Shown: positions 32,811 to 41,378 of the stretch, piece after piece
How the letters are laid out: the number at the start of each line of letters is the position of its first letter
How positions within the stretch are numbered: position 1 is the stretch's first letter
Assembly: GCA_945889085.1 (NCBI GenBank)
Contig: CAMDBM010000015.1
Coordinates: forward strand, 1-59,716
Source of the DNA: WLJO01 sp945889085
GTDB taxonomy: Bacteria > Actinomycetota > Acidimicrobiia > Acidimicrobiales > Ilumatobacteraceae
Direction: 5' to 3'
Length of the DNA: 59,716 bases
Notes under the pieces: generated by a model
Database searches by the model: none
What the model was told of the DNA's origin: nothing
Seen by the model: only the letters and a program-made list of their open reading frames with translations
Translations under genes and position numbers: made by a program

Positions 32811-33227
32811 TCAGCCGACGAGCCTGGCGAGCAGATCGTTGAGTTGATCGAGTTCCGTATCGGACAGGGTGCCGAGACCGGAGAGCGTGCCGAGTGCGGC
32901 ACCGACGAGGCGGGCACGCATGGCGTCGCCGGCCGGGGTTCGCCGGATGAGCGTGACCCGTCGGTCCGCCGGGTCGGAGCACCGCTCCACGAGCCCCCGC
33001 TTCTCGAGACGGTCGACGATGCCAGTGATGTTGCTCGCATCGCAGTGGTGAGCATCGGCGAGCGAACGCATCGATCTCGGCTCGTCCAGTAGGCGCAGTG
33101 TCATCGCCAGCGGGGGAGTGAGGTCCTGCGCGCGCAACTCACCGTGCAGTCCCTGCGAGAGACAGTCGAGCAGGCCGGTGATGCGGGTGCTCAGGATCTG
33201 AAGTGCCGCTGATGTCGGTGCACTCAT
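32811..33227 (-). CDS. MarR-family transcriptional regulator
   Basis: A 138-residue winged-helix repressor: LADAHHCDASNITGIVDRLEKRGLVERCSDPADRRVTLI is the helix-turn-helix and wing with the family's D-x-R signature. It is the third gene of a set with a DrrB-like permease and an ATPase, overlapping the permease stop by 1 base (TGATG). A 22-bp inverted repeat before the ATPase gene is the likely target, giving autoregulation of an exporter. The ligand is unknown. Confidence 0.88.
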   Translation of the reverse strand: MSAPTSAALQILSTRITGLLDCLSQGLHGELRAQDLTPPLAMTLRLLDEPRSMRSLADAHHCDASNITGIVDRLEKRGLVERCSDPADRRVTLIRRTPAGDAMRARLVGAALGTLSGLGTLSDTELDQLNDLLARLVG

Positions 33228-34009
33228 CAGTCCACCTTGCGATACTTGCGGATCGCGAGGGTGGCGAACACGATGGTGATGCCGCCGCTCCACGCGAGTG
33301 TGAGCCAAACCTCGGCCGCCAGGTTGATGCCCTGCACCGCTGAGCCCTGGGTGAGTTTGCGGACGGCGTTGACGGCGTGCGACACGGGTTGGTTGCGGGC
33401 GAACACCTGGAGCCAGCCGGGCATGCTGTCGAGCGGGACGAAGGTGGACGCCGCGAACGTGAGCGGGAACACGGGGAGGAACGAAGCGATCTGTGCGCTC
33501 TCGGCCGTCTTCACGGAGAGCCCGACGAGCGCGAACAGCCAACTGAATGCCATGCCGAACAGCAAGAGCACAGCGATTGCCGCGATCGCCGGGAAGAAAC
33601 CGTTGTTGAAGCGGAACCCCACTGCGGTGCCGACGGCGAGCATCAGCAGCACCACGAAGACGTTGCGCGCTACGTCCGCGAGGATGCGCCCCATGAGAAC
33701 CGCCGAGCGGGCCATCGGGAGCGAGCGGAAGCGGTCGATGATCCCCTTGCCCATGTCCTCGTTGAGGCCGATCGCTGTGCCGGCACCGCCGAACAGCGAG
33801 GTCTGCACGAGGATGCCCGGGATGAGGAAGTTGACGTATTCCCCGCCGGTGTTGATGGCGCCGCCGAACACGTAGCGGAACAGCAGCACGAACATGACGG
33901 GCTGCACGGAGTTGAAGAAGATCGCCTCGGGGAGTCGGCGCATCCGGATGAGGTTGCGCTTGGTGACGACGATCGAGTCGGTGATGGTGCGGGGCATTGC
34001 GAACGCCAT
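33227..34009 (-). CDS. ABC-2 type multidrug exporter permease (DrrB-like)
   Basis: A 260-residue membrane protein with about six hydrophobic helices. PRTITDSIVVTKRNLIRMRRLPEAIFFNSVQPVMFVLLF is the DrrB-like start; the ABC-2 signature occurs around GIIDRFRSLPMARSAVLMGR. It pairs with the ATPase at 34011 (1-base gap) to export a hydrophobic compound. The start at 34009 was chosen to follow the ATPase stop; the longer open frame overlaps that gene. Confidence 0.88.
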   Translation of the reverse strand: MAFAMPRTITDSIVVTKRNLIRMRRLPEAIFFNSVQPVMFVLLFRYVFGGAINTGGEYVNFLIPGILVQTSLFGGAGTAIGLNEDMGKGIIDRFRSLPMARSAVLMGRILADVARNVFVVLLMLAVGTAVGFRFNNGFFPAIAAIAVLLLFGMAFSWLFALVGLSVKTAESAQIASFLPVFPLTFAASTFVPLDSMPGWLQVFARNQPVSHAVNAVRKLTQGSAVQGINLAAEVWLTLAWSGGITIVFATLAIRKYRKVD

Positions 34010-34010
34010 G

Positions 34011-35069
34011 TCAGGCCGCCCTCTCCGCCCGCTTGGACCGTCTCGACGCTCGTTTCGTGGACGGGGCTGACTCCTCTTCGGTGGCCCCGGTGCCGCCGTC
34101 GGTTTCCGCTGCGGCGTGTCCGGTGAGCGCGAGGAACACGTCGTCGAGCGACGGGCGGTGGATAGCGAGGTCGTCGAGCTCGATGCCACTGTCGGAGATC
34201 ATCCGCGCCACGGTGGTCAGCACGTCGACGCCCCGGAGATCCCCGACGGGGACGAGCACCCTTCCAGTGCGCACATCAACGTGCGGTTGCCCGGCAATGC
34301 CCGATAGCAGTTCAGCAATGCGCGGGATGTTGTCGGGGTCGACCGGCTTCACGTCCACCACGTCGCCCCCCTGCTTGGCCTTCAGCTCGTCAGCCGTTCC
34401 CTCGGCGATGATCCCGCCGTGGTCGAGTACCACGATCCTGTCGGCGAGCACGTCGGCCTCCTCGAGGTACTGGGTGGTGAGGAGCACCGTGGTGCCCTGC
34501 GCCACGAGGTCCGTGATGAACTGCCACAGTTCCGAGCGCGTGCGCGGATCGAGTCCGGTGGTCGGCTCGTCGAGGATGAGCACGATGGGGCGCCCAACGA
34601 GGGATGCCCCGAGATCCAGTCGGCGTCGCATGCCACCGGAGTAGGTCTTCACGGGGCGATCGGCGGCCTCGGTGAGCGTGAGCCGCTCGAGGGTCTCGAT
34701 AGCCCGCGCTGCTGAGTCCGCACGGGAGAGGCCGTAGAGACGCCCGACCATCTCGAGGTTCTCACGGCCGGTCAGTAGTTCATCGACTGCGGCGTATTGC
34801 CCGGCGAGGCCAATGAGCCCACGTGCACGCTGTGGTTCTGCGAGTACGTCGATGCCGTTGATCCGGGCAGTACCGGAATCCGGATGCATGAGTGTTGCGA
34901 GGATGCGCACCAAGGTTGTCTTGCCGGCGCCGTTCGGCCCGAGCAGTCCGAGGACGGTTCCGCGTTCCACGGTGAGGCTCACGCCGGTGAGTGCTTTGGT
35001 GGAGCCGAACGCTTTGGTGATCCCGAAAACCTCGATCATGGGGGTGCCCGGGGCGGGGGAGGAGTTCAC
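34011..35069 (-). CDS. ABC multidrug exporter ATPase (DrrA-like)
   Basis: A 352-residue ATPase. Walker A GPNGAGKTT, signature YSGGMRRRLDLGASLVG, Walker B VLILDEPTTGLD, H-loop region LLTTQYLEEAD, and a C-terminal DrrA extension ending in a Lys/Arg-rich tail. The start is taken as GTG at 35069: GGGTAGAG lies upstream and the ATG at 35039 lacks any ribosome site. An earlier ATG at 35105 lies inside the operator and is unlikely. A TTGGGT-17-TAGAGT promoter on this strand would start transcription almost at the GTG. Confidence 0.88.
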   Translation of the reverse strand: MNSSPAPGTPMIEVFGITKAFGSTKALTGVSLTVERGTVLGLLGPNGAGKTTLVRILATLMHPDSGTARINGIDVLAEPQRARGLIGLAGQYAAVDELLTGRENLEMVGRLYGLSRADSAARAIETLERLTLTEAADRPVKTYSGGMRRRLDLGASLVGRPIVLILDEPTTGLDPRTRSELWQFITDLVAQGTTVLLTTQYLEEADVLADRIVVLDHGGIIAEGTADELKAKQGGDVVDVKPVDPDNIPRIAELLSGIAGQPHVDVRTGRVLVPVGDLRGVDVLTTVARMISDSGIELDDLAIHRPSLDDVFLALTGHAAAETDGGTGATEEESAPSTKRASRRSKRAERAA

Positions 35070-35087
35070 GATGATGACTCTACCCCG

Positions 35088-35109
35088 ATAGTTGACAAAA
35101 CCCAACTAT
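35088..35109. promoter_or_regulatory. MarR-type operator before the exporter operon
   Basis: ATAGTTG-(8 bases)-CAACTAT is a perfect 7-bp inverted repeat spanning 22 bases between the -35 and -10 of the exporter promoter. Its size matches MarR dimer sites, and the operon encodes a MarR protein. Confidence 0.6.
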
Positions 35110-35134
35110 TGACCCATCGAAAGGTATGTCTTCG

Positions 35135-35206
35135 TCGGGGAGAGGAGATTCGAACTCCCGACCTCCTGCACCCAAAGCAGGAACGCTACCACTGCGCCAC
35201 TCCCCG
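35135..35206 (-). tRNA. tRNA-Pro (anticodon TGG)
   Basis: On the minus strand the acceptor CGGGGAG / CTCCCCG pairs fully, the anticodon stem CCTGC..GCAGG holds TTTGGGT with anticodon TGG, and the T-arm is GGGAGTTCGAATCTCC. Discriminator is A, as usual for tRNA-Pro. CCA is not encoded. Confidence 0.92.
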
Positions 35207-35352
35207 AAATCCTTCACAAACCCACGCTGAACTGGTCCGATACAACTGCAGGAGCCAGTGACCTGGGGGCGTTTGCGGCGATGCCGCCAACTTCCCCAGC
35301 CTACTGCCGGAGTTCGCCCGGCCCTGCGGTGCGCCGGCGAACGGAACGGCGT

Positions 35353-35381
35353 TTGACTTTCGTTGCGTTGCTGGCAAACTT
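35353..35381 (+). promoter_or_regulatory. Promoter giving a leaderless DUF4395 transcript
   Basis: TTGACT (35353-35358), a 17-base spacer and AAACTT (35376-35381) predict a start point at or next to the GTG at 35388, so the message would have no leader. There is no ribosome site between. Confidence 0.5.
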
Positions 35382-35387
35382 GACCCC

Positions 35388-35882
35388 GTGAGTCGGCTTT
35401 TCGGGTTCCCCAAGCAGGTCAACGAACTCTCGGCGCGTCTGGTCGCCACGGGAGTGGTAACGATGGGGCTTACTTTCGTGATCACCGGGTGGCGGTGGAT
35501 CCTGATCCCGCTCGCGTACGGATTCCTTGCACGGGTGGCCGCCGGACCGCGCTTCTCGCCGCTCGCCCAGCTGGTCACGAAGGTGCTCACGCCACGTCTC
35601 GACCGCCGCAACTCCCTCGTGCCCGGTGCCCCAAAGCGGTTCGCCCAGGCAATCGGTGCCGTGTTCACACTCACGGCGTCCATCCTCGTGCTCACCGGTA
35701 ACACCGGCATTGCGCGCATTGTGATCGTCGGCCTCGTCGGTGCCGCAAGCCTTGAGGCGTTCGTCGGCTTCTGCTGCGGTTGCTGGATGTTCGCCCAGTT
35801 GATGCGGGCTGGCCTCGTGCCCGAGTCGGTCTGCGCGGAGTGCAACGACCTCTCGCTGCGCCGTACTACCACCAGCGTCTGA
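35388..35882 (+). CDS. DUF4395 membrane protein
   Basis: A 164-residue inner-membrane protein with about four hydrophobic segments, among them VVTMGLTFVITGWRWILIPLAYGFL and AIGAVFTLTASILVLTG. The paired Cys motif FVGFCCGCWMF is a DUF4395 hallmark, and further cysteines (CAEC) lie at the C-terminus. The family is often found with thioredoxin-like or sulfurtransferase genes, but none is adjacent here. The start is GTG at 35388. The function is unknown. Confidence 0.8.
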   Translation: MSRLFGFPKQVNELSARLVATGVVTMGLTFVITGWRWILIPLAYGFLARVAAGPRFSPLAQLVTKVLTPRLDRRNSLVPGAPKRFAQAIGAVFTLTASILVLTGNTGIARIVIVGLVGAASLEAFVGFCCGCWMFAQLMRAGLVPESVCAECNDLSLRRTTTSV

Positions 35883-35914
35883 CCCACACTCGCTGCGGGG
35901 TGACCCCGTAGCGG

Positions 35915-36349
35915 TCAGTGCTGAATGATCGTCTTGGTGATGCGAGCGGTTGCTACCAGTCGGCCGTCAGCCCGCGCCTCGGCATTAACGAAAGCAACAC
36001 GGCGACCACGTTGCACGAGATCTCCCTTGAGGTAAACGGTCTGGCCGGACATGACGCCCTTGAGCATCGAGATGTGCAGGTCGTGGCTGACGGCGTCCTC
36101 GTTCTCGGCGAGCGACGGCTCGAGCGCCAGATACGCGACAGCATCGAGGATGACGGAGAGCACGCCGCCGTTCAACTGTCCCTCACGTCCCTCGATCGCC
36201 GGGGTCACGACGAATGTGCACCCGAGGTGTCGCTGTTCCCGGTCCACCAGCTTCACGCCGATGTATTTGTGGAGCGCCAGTTCCTCGAAGTCGGGCCGGC
36301 CGAGTTCGTCGACGGGTTGAGCGGAGGGAGTTGGTTCACCAGCGGGCAC
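35915..36349 (-). CDS. PaaI-family hotdog-fold thioesterase
   Basis: A 144-residue hotdog protein. The central helix motif QLNGGVLSVILDAVAYLAL carries the Asn-Gly...Asp arrangement of PaaI-type acyl-CoA thioesterases; strands such as SHDLHISMLKG and VAFVNAEARADGRLVATA follow. It probably hydrolyses an aryl- or acyl-CoA. It is isolated, separated from the upstream NlpC gene by a strong hairpin. The start is ATG at 36349. Confidence 0.75.
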   Translation of the reverse strand: MPAGEPTPSAQPVDELGRPDFEELALHKYIGVKLVDREQRHLGCTFVVTPAIEGREGQLNGGVLSVILDAVAYLALEPSLAENEDAVSHDLHISMLKGVMSGQTVYLKGDLVQRGRRVAFVNAEARADGRLVATARITKTIIQH

Positions 36350-36370
36350 GCGGAGACGCTAACGGTGGGT

Positions 36371-36410
36371 CGAGTGCCCGGGCTAACCGAGAGGTTGGCC
36401 CGGGCACTCG
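36371..36410 (-). terminator. Very strong hairpin after the NlpC/P60 gene
   Basis: A perfect 13-bp stem (CGAGTGCCCGGGC / GCCCGGGCACTCG) is extended by TAACC/GGTTG around a GAGA tetraloop, 12 bases past the stop at 36423. There is no U-tract. It is the strongest secondary structure noticed in the window. Confidence 0.7.
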
Positions 36411-36422
36411 CAGTGACGCGAG

Positions 36423-37622
36423 TTAGCGCGGTCGGCCGACGCCGACGACGGCTGACCACTTGAAGCGCCGGATACGGATCGGCCAGCGCGGGGTGGCCGC
36501 GTCGATCATCAACCCGTCGCCGACGTACATCGCCACGTGCGTGATCGGGCTGTAGAAGAACAGCAGGTCGCCCGGTTCGGCGTCTGCCGGATCCACGTGC
36601 ACGGTGTTCATGTACTGGAGTCGGGACTGGTGCGGCAGACGCACGCCGGCACGTCCCCATGCCCACGCGGTGAGACCCGAGCAGTCGAACCCGATTCCGG
36701 GCCGGGCCATGAAGGGCACGTACCGCACCCCGATCTGGCTTTTTGCCGCAGCAACTGCGCCGCTGGCTCCCGGTGACGGGGGTGGCACATCGCCGCCCGG
36801 CGGCTTCCCGCCGCCGCCGTTGTTCCCGCCGCCGCCGTTGTTCCCACCGCCGCCGTTGTTCCCACCAGGTCGGCCGCCGGTCTTGCTGCCGCCGCCGTTG
36901 TTCCCGCCGTTGTTCCCACCGGTCTGAGGACGGACGTTGGATGTTGCCTCAGCCTTGCGTCGGGCGCGCTCCTCGCGGAGGTTCTGCTCATCAGCCAGTG
37001 CCCGCTTGAGGTCGCCGTTGGTCTGGTCCTGGAGTCTCTCGAGCTGTTTCTGCTTTGCCTCCGTGGCGACGCGGCGACTCTCGAGGGTCTGCACGAGCTT
37101 GGCCTTTGCGTCCTTCTGCCGCTGCAGCTTTCGCTTCGCCGTGTTCAGTTCGTCGAGCGTTGCTTCCAGTTGGTCACTGGCCTGTTGGCCCGAGGTGAGG
37201 GCGATCGACGCGTATTGGTCCCGGATGACTGTGTCGGTCAGCTGCGTGCTCCCGCCGAGCAGTTCGCCGAGCCCGCCGAGGTCGCCGCCGGACGCGAACA
37301 TCCGAACGGCAAAGTCCCGCAGCGCCTCCCGCATACCGCCGAGGTTTGCCTCGAGTTCCTGCACACGGGCGGTGCTGGCGGTGAGCTCGACATCAAGCTC
37401 ACCTGCCTGGGCAGCAGCCTCGTTGTAGCCCTCGGCCAACTTCTCGAACTCACGCTCGATGCGATCGATCTGATCCGCAATCCGAGCGGCCCTGGCGCGT
37501 ACTTCTTTGGAGCTCTCGGCGACGGCGGGCACGGACCACACCCCGCCGAGAAGCACCGAGACAAGGAGGACCACGCCAATGGCCCGTCGGGCCCGAATCC
37601 GGGTCAAGGCTGCTCCGCGCAT
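36423..37622 (-). CDS. Secreted NlpC/P60 peptidoglycan endopeptidase with coiled-coil and Gly-Asn linker (RipA-like)
   Basis: A 399-residue wall hydrolase. A signal peptide (residues 1-35) is followed by a long coiled coil (about 36-225, Glu/Lys/Arg-rich heptads such as QIDRIEREFEKLAEG), then a Gly-Asn-rich linker of GGNNGGGG repeats (about 230-275). The C-terminal NlpC/P60 domain has the catalytic Cys in GFDCSGLTAWAW and His in ITHVAMYVGDG. It probably cleaves the peptide cross-bridge, with the coil acting as autoinhibitory or recruiting part as in RipA. The start is ATG at 37622. Confidence 0.88.
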   Translation of the reverse strand: MRGAALTRIRARRAIGVVLLVSVLLGGVWSVPAVAESSKEVRARAARIADQIDRIEREFEKLAEGYNEAAAQAGELDVELTASTARVQELEANLGGMREALRDFAVRMFASGGDLGGLGELLGGSTQLTDTVIRDQYASIALTSGQQASDQLEATLDELNTAKRKLQRQKDAKAKLVQTLESRRVATEAKQKQLERLQDQTNGDLKRALADEQNLREERARRKAEATSNVRPQTGGNNGGNNGGGSKTGGRPGGNNGGGGNNGGGGNNGGGGKPPGGDVPPPSPGASGAVAAAKSQIGVRYVPFMARPGIGFDCSGLTAWAWGRAGVRLPHQSRLQYMNTVHVDPADAEPGDLLFFYSPITHVAMYVGDGLMIDAATPRWPIRIRRFKWSAVVGVGRPR

Positions 37623-37692
37623 CTCCGAGAGGCTAGCAAGCGCGCGGGCTTACATTACGAATGGGTTGCGAAACGGGTCGCTAGGAGGTGCG

Positions 37693-37968
37693 TTAGCGGC
37701 GGGCTTTGACCCGAGCAGCGCGCTCGAGGCGTCGTGCGGTGCGCCCGGTCGGCTCGATATTCCGGCCGTCGAGGTCTCCGAGTTCGATGCCGTTCGCGAA
37801 CTGCACGCGGTATCGCTGCCAGTTGAACCCATTTGCAAGGATCACCTTGCCTTCGGTGCCGACCGGCACGCCGGTGAGCTCAACGGTCGAACGGACCCTG
37901 TCTCCCATGCGAAGTTCCAGTTGGTTCGCGTGCGGCTTGGCGAGGGCATGCGGCTTCCAGATGGTCAT
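37693..37968 (-). CDS. Small conserved hypothetical protein with an SH3-like core
   Basis: A 91-residue basic protein. The core LELRMGDRVRSTVELTGVPVGTEGKVILANGF looks like a small SH3/KOW-type beta barrel (R-V-R-x-T...G-T-E-G-K-V), followed by YRVQFANGIELGDLDGRNIE and a Lys/Arg-rich tail. Such proteins occur beside tig in some actinobacteria, recalled rather than checked. The start at 37968 was chosen because the longer frame lacks this composition. It is divergent from tig by 71 bases. The function is unknown; RNA or ribosome contact is possible. Confidence 0.65.
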   Translation of the reverse strand: MTIWKPHALAKPHANQLELRMGDRVRSTVELTGVPVGTEGKVILANGFNWQRYRVQFANGIELGDLDGRNIEPTGRTARRLERAARVKARR

Positions 37969-38039
37969 ACGTAGACCATCATGCCCTATCGGGACCGCCC
38001 ACCTCCGAATCCACCGGTGGCCGTTACACTTCGCCGCCT

Positions 38040-39416
38040 GTGAAGAGCACACTGGAACCCCTCGAGGGAAACAAGATCAAGCTGTCCGTCGAGGTCGACG
38101 ACGCCGAGTTCGACAAGGACATCGACGCCGCGTTCCGCAAGTTGGCCCTCGAGGTGAGGCTTCCCGGGTTCCGTCCCGGTAAGGCCCCGCGCAAGATTCT
38201 CGAGGCGAGAATCGGCCTCGCCCCCGCCCGTGAGCAGGCACTTCGGGACGGCATTCCGCAATACCTCGCCAAGGCGGTCCGTGAGCACGAGGTCGACTTG
38301 ATCGCCTCCCCCGACATCGAGATCACCGGCGGTGGGGAGGAAGGTCTCGTGACCTTCGATGCCACCTGTCAGGTGCGCCCGACGGTCTCGGTCCCTGGCT
38401 ACGCCGGATTGCGTATCGAGCTTCCCAACCCTGAGCCCACCGATGCCGAGGTGCAGGAGGCCATCGACTCCGAGCGCCGTCGTCACGGCACGCTCACTGT
38501 GGTGGAGCGCCCGGCTGCCAAGGGTGACTACGTCACGATGGATCTCGAGGCACACCGCAGCGGCGAGCCCGTACCGGGGTTGAACACCGAGGACTGGCTG
38601 TACGAGATCGGGCGCGGCTGGGTCGCCGAGGGCTTCGACGATCACCTCATCGGCACCACCGCCGGCGACTCCGTCACCTTCACGGCTACGCCCTCGGGAA
38701 CGGCCGAAGAGGCAGATTTCGGCGTGAAGGTCGGGAACGTGCAGGAACTCGTGCTGCCCGAGCCCACCGACGAGTGGGTCGCCGAGAACCTCCCCGAGCA
38801 CGACTCGGTGGAGGCGTGGACGCAGAGCGTGCGCACCCGTCTGGGCGCCATGCGTCTGAACCAGGGCCGCCAGGCCCTGATCGAGCGGGCCACCACGGCA
38901 CTCGCGGCGCTCGTGGACGAGGCACCCCCCGAGGGCATGGTGGACCAAGAACTGCAGGCCCGCGTGGAGAACTTCGTGAAGGATCTCCAGACCCGGGGAA
39001 TCTCGGTTGAGCAGTGGATGTCCGCAACCGGTCAGGACTCCAACACCCTCATCGAGACCTTCCGTGAGCAGGCGACGAAGGCCGTCGTCGTGGACCTCGC
39101 ACTTCGTGCCGTTGCCGAGGCCGAGCAGGTCGAGGTTGACGAGTCCGACATCGAATCCGAGTACGCCCGTATCGCGATGCGTGCCAGCATGAAGGCCAAG
39201 GACGTCCGCAAGGCGTACGAGAAGAACGACGCCGTCTTCGACCTCGTCGCCCAGTTGCGCAAGTCGAAGGCACTCGACTGGCTGCTGCACCACATCGAGA
39301 TCGTGGATGATGCCGGTACGCCGCTTGACCGTGAGCTCGTGCTGGGCCATACGCACGATCACGACGATGACGACGACCACGACGACCACGAACACGAACA
39401 TGCCGAGGAGGCCTGA
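38040..39416 (+). CDS. tig: Trigger factor, peptidyl-prolyl isomerase chaperone, with a His/Asp-rich tail
   Basis: A 458-residue ribosome-associated chaperone. The N-terminal ribosome-binding domain has LPGFRPGKAPRKI (the GFRxGKxP signature). The FKBP-like PPIase domain spans about 150-240 and the helical substrate-binding domain follows. The last 22 residues run HTHDHDDDDDHDDHEHEH, a metal-binding-like tail unusual for trigger factors. The start is GTG at 38040. The gene is 1 base from clpP, forming a tig-clpP-clpX cluster. Confidence 0.95.
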   Translation: MKSTLEPLEGNKIKLSVEVDDAEFDKDIDAAFRKLALEVRLPGFRPGKAPRKILEARIGLAPAREQALRDGIPQYLAKAVREHEVDLIASPDIEITGGGEEGLVTFDATCQVRPTVSVPGYAGLRIELPNPEPTDAEVQEAIDSERRRHGTLTVVERPAAKGDYVTMDLEAHRSGEPVPGLNTEDWLYEIGRGWVAEGFDDHLIGTTAGDSVTFTATPSGTAEEADFGVKVGNVQELVLPEPTDEWVAENLPEHDSVEAWTQSVRTRLGAMRLNQGRQALIERATTALAALVDEAPPEGMVDQELQARVENFVKDLQTRGISVEQWMSATGQDSNTLIETFREQATKAVVVDLALRAVAEAEQVEVDESDIESEYARIAMRASMKAKDVRKAYEKNDAVFDLVAQLRKSKALDWLLHHIEIVDDAGTPLDRELVLGHTHDHDDDDDHDDHEHEHAEEA

Positions 39417-39417
39417 C

Positions 39418-40062
39418 ATGTCCAGCCCGCTGCTCGATCCCGTCCGCAGTTACATGGTTCCCAACGTCATCGAGCAGACCAGTCGCGGCGAGCGCGGCAT
39501 GGACCTGTACAGCCGTCTGCTGAAGGAGAACATCATCTTCTTGCAGACGCCGATCGATGACACGATCGCCAGCCTCATCTGTGCGCAGTTGATCCACCTC
39601 GAGTCCGAGAACCCGGACAAGGACATCAGCCTGTACATCAACAGCCCCGGTGGGGACATCACCTCGCTCTTCGCGATCTACGACACGATGCAGTTCATCA
39701 AGAACGACATCGCCACGATCTGTCTAGGTCAGGCCGCCTCGGCAGCCGCTGTGCTCCTCGCTGCCGGCACCAAGGGCAAGCGTCTTGCCCTGCCCCATGC
39801 CAGAGTGCTGCTCCACCAGCCTTACGGCCAGGTCGGGTACGGGCAGGTCACAGATCTAGAACTCGCCGCCCGGGAGATCCTGCGGATGCGTGAACTCCTC
39901 GAGGAAGTCCTCTCGCTCCACACCGGCCAGCCGATTTCTCGGATCCACGGGGACACCGACCGTGATTTCGTGATGGAAGCGGGTGCCGCCCTCGACTATG
40001 GCATCATCGATACCGTGATCTCGACACGGCAGGCTGTGGACCGTACTGGTCCCATCCGCTGA
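39418..40062 (+). CDS. clpP: ATP-dependent Clp protease proteolytic subunit (ClpP2-like)
   Basis: A 214-residue serine protease subunit. Catalytic Ser108 sits in GQAASAAAVLLAAG, His133 in LLHQPYGQ and Asp in DTDRDFVM. The AAS-AAA version, not AASMGA, matches actinobacterial ClpP2. Only one clpP is present between tig and clpX, though many actinobacteria have clpP1-clpP2 here, so the partner subunit must lie elsewhere or be absent. The ATG at 39418 is 1 base past the tig stop. Confidence 0.93.
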   Translation: MSSPLLDPVRSYMVPNVIEQTSRGERGMDLYSRLLKENIIFLQTPIDDTIASLICAQLIHLESENPDKDISLYINSPGGDITSLFAIYDTMQFIKNDIATICLGQAASAAAVLLAAGTKGKRLALPHARVLLHQPYGQVGYGQVTDLELAAREILRMRELLEEVLSLHTGQPISRIHGDTDRDFVMEAGAALDYGIIDTVISTRQAVDRTGPIR

Positions 40063-40084
40063 CGAGCCGAACTGAGGGGGAGCG

Positions 40085-41371
40085 TTGGCGAAGTTCGGCG
40101 ATACGGGCGAGCTGCTGAAGTGTTCGTTCTGCGGGAAGTCGCAGAAGCAGGTCAAGAAGCTCATCGCCGGCCCCGGCGTGTATATCTGCGACGAGTGCAT
40201 CGATCTCTGCAACGAGATCATCGAAGAAGAGCTCACCGATACAGCGGAAACGCATTTCGAGGAACTCCCCACGCCCCGGGAGATCTCCAACTTCCTTGAT
40301 GAGTACGTAGTCGGTCAGGTCGCCGCGAAGAAGATCCTCTCGGTGGCCGTCTACAACCACTACAAGCGGGTCCAGTTCCAGGCGAGCGGCACCGTCGGCC
40401 GTCGTGACGATGTGGAACTGCAGAAGTCCAACATCTTGTTGCTCGGGCCGACGGGCTGCGGCAAGACCCACCTCGCACAGACACTGGCCAGGCTGCTCAA
40501 CGTGCCGTTCGCTGTAGCGGACGCCACGGCGCTCACCGAGGCCGGCTACGTGGGCGAGGATGTCGAGAACATTCTGCTGAAGCTCATCCAGTCCGCCGAC
40601 TACGACGTCAAGAAGGCCGAGACCGGGATCATCTACATTGACGAGATCGACAAGATCGCCCGTAAGAGCGAAAACCCGTCGATCACGCGAGACGTTTCCG
40701 GTGAGGGTGTGCAGCAAGCCCTCCTCAAGATCCTCGAGGGAACGGTTGCCTCTGTCCCCCCGCAGGGCGGGCGCAAGCACCCGCACCAGGAATTCCTCCA
40801 GATCGACACCACCAACGTGCTGTTCATCTGCGGTGGGGCATTTGCCGGTCTTGAGCAGATCATCGAGCAGCGCATCGGGCGCCGCGGTGTCGGGTTCAAC
40901 GCATCTGTGGTGTCCAAGCTCGACAAGGACCCGGGCGAGATGTTTGCCCAGGTCCTCCCCGAGGACCTCCTCAAGTTCGGTCTGATCCCCGAGTTCGTCG
41001 GTCGCCTTCCCATGATCGGGGCAGTGCACTCCCTCGACCGTGAGTCGCTCGTGCGGATCCTCGTGGAGCCGAAGAACGCGTTGGTGAAGCAGTACCAGAA
41101 GTTCTTCGAGATGGAGGAGGTGGAGCTGGAGTTCACCGGCGACGCCCTGCAGTCCATCGCGGACCAGGCGCTTCGTCGTGGGACCGGTGCACGTGGTCTG
41201 AGGGCAATCCTTGAGGAGGTGCTCCTGAACACGATGTACGACCTGCCCGGTCGCACCGATGTCGGCCGCGTCATCATCGACGTGCCGTCGGTACTCGAGA
41301 AGGCGAACCCCACGCTCATCCCGCGCGAAGTCGTGTCCCGCACCGCGCGGCCGCGCCGCGCCGCGAGCTAA
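40085..41371 (+). CDS. clpX: Clp protease ATP-binding subunit ClpX
   Basis: A 428-residue AAA+ unfoldase. The N-terminal zinc-binding domain has CSFCGKSQ and CDECIDLC; Walker A is GPTGCGKT; Walker B is IIYIDEIDKIARKS. The family's pore loop is GYVGEDVEN. It unfolds proteins for ClpP. The start is TTG at 40085, with GAGGGGG upstream; the Leu-Ala-Lys-Phe start fits the family length. Confidence 0.96.
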   Translation: MAKFGDTGELLKCSFCGKSQKQVKKLIAGPGVYICDECIDLCNEIIEEELTDTAETHFEELPTPREISNFLDEYVVGQVAAKKILSVAVYNHYKRVQFQASGTVGRRDDVELQKSNILLLGPTGCGKTHLAQTLARLLNVPFAVADATALTEAGYVGEDVENILLKLIQSADYDVKKAETGIIYIDEIDKIARKSENPSITRDVSGEGVQQALLKILEGTVASVPPQGGRKHPHQEFLQIDTTNVLFICGGAFAGLEQIIEQRIGRRGVGFNASVVSKLDKDPGEMFAQVLPEDLLKFGLIPEFVGRLPMIGAVHSLDRESLVRILVEPKNALVKQYQKFFEMEEVELEFTGDALQSIADQALRRGTGARGLRAILEEVLLNTMYDLPGRTDVGRVIIDVPSVLEKANPTLIPREVVSRTARPRRAAS

Positions 41372-41378
41372 TCCCTTG

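Noticed and set aside
35039..35105. ATG starts at 35105 and 35039 for the exporter ATPase
   Set aside because: 35105 lies within the inverted repeat and the promoter; 35039 has no ribosome site. GTG 35069 fits better.
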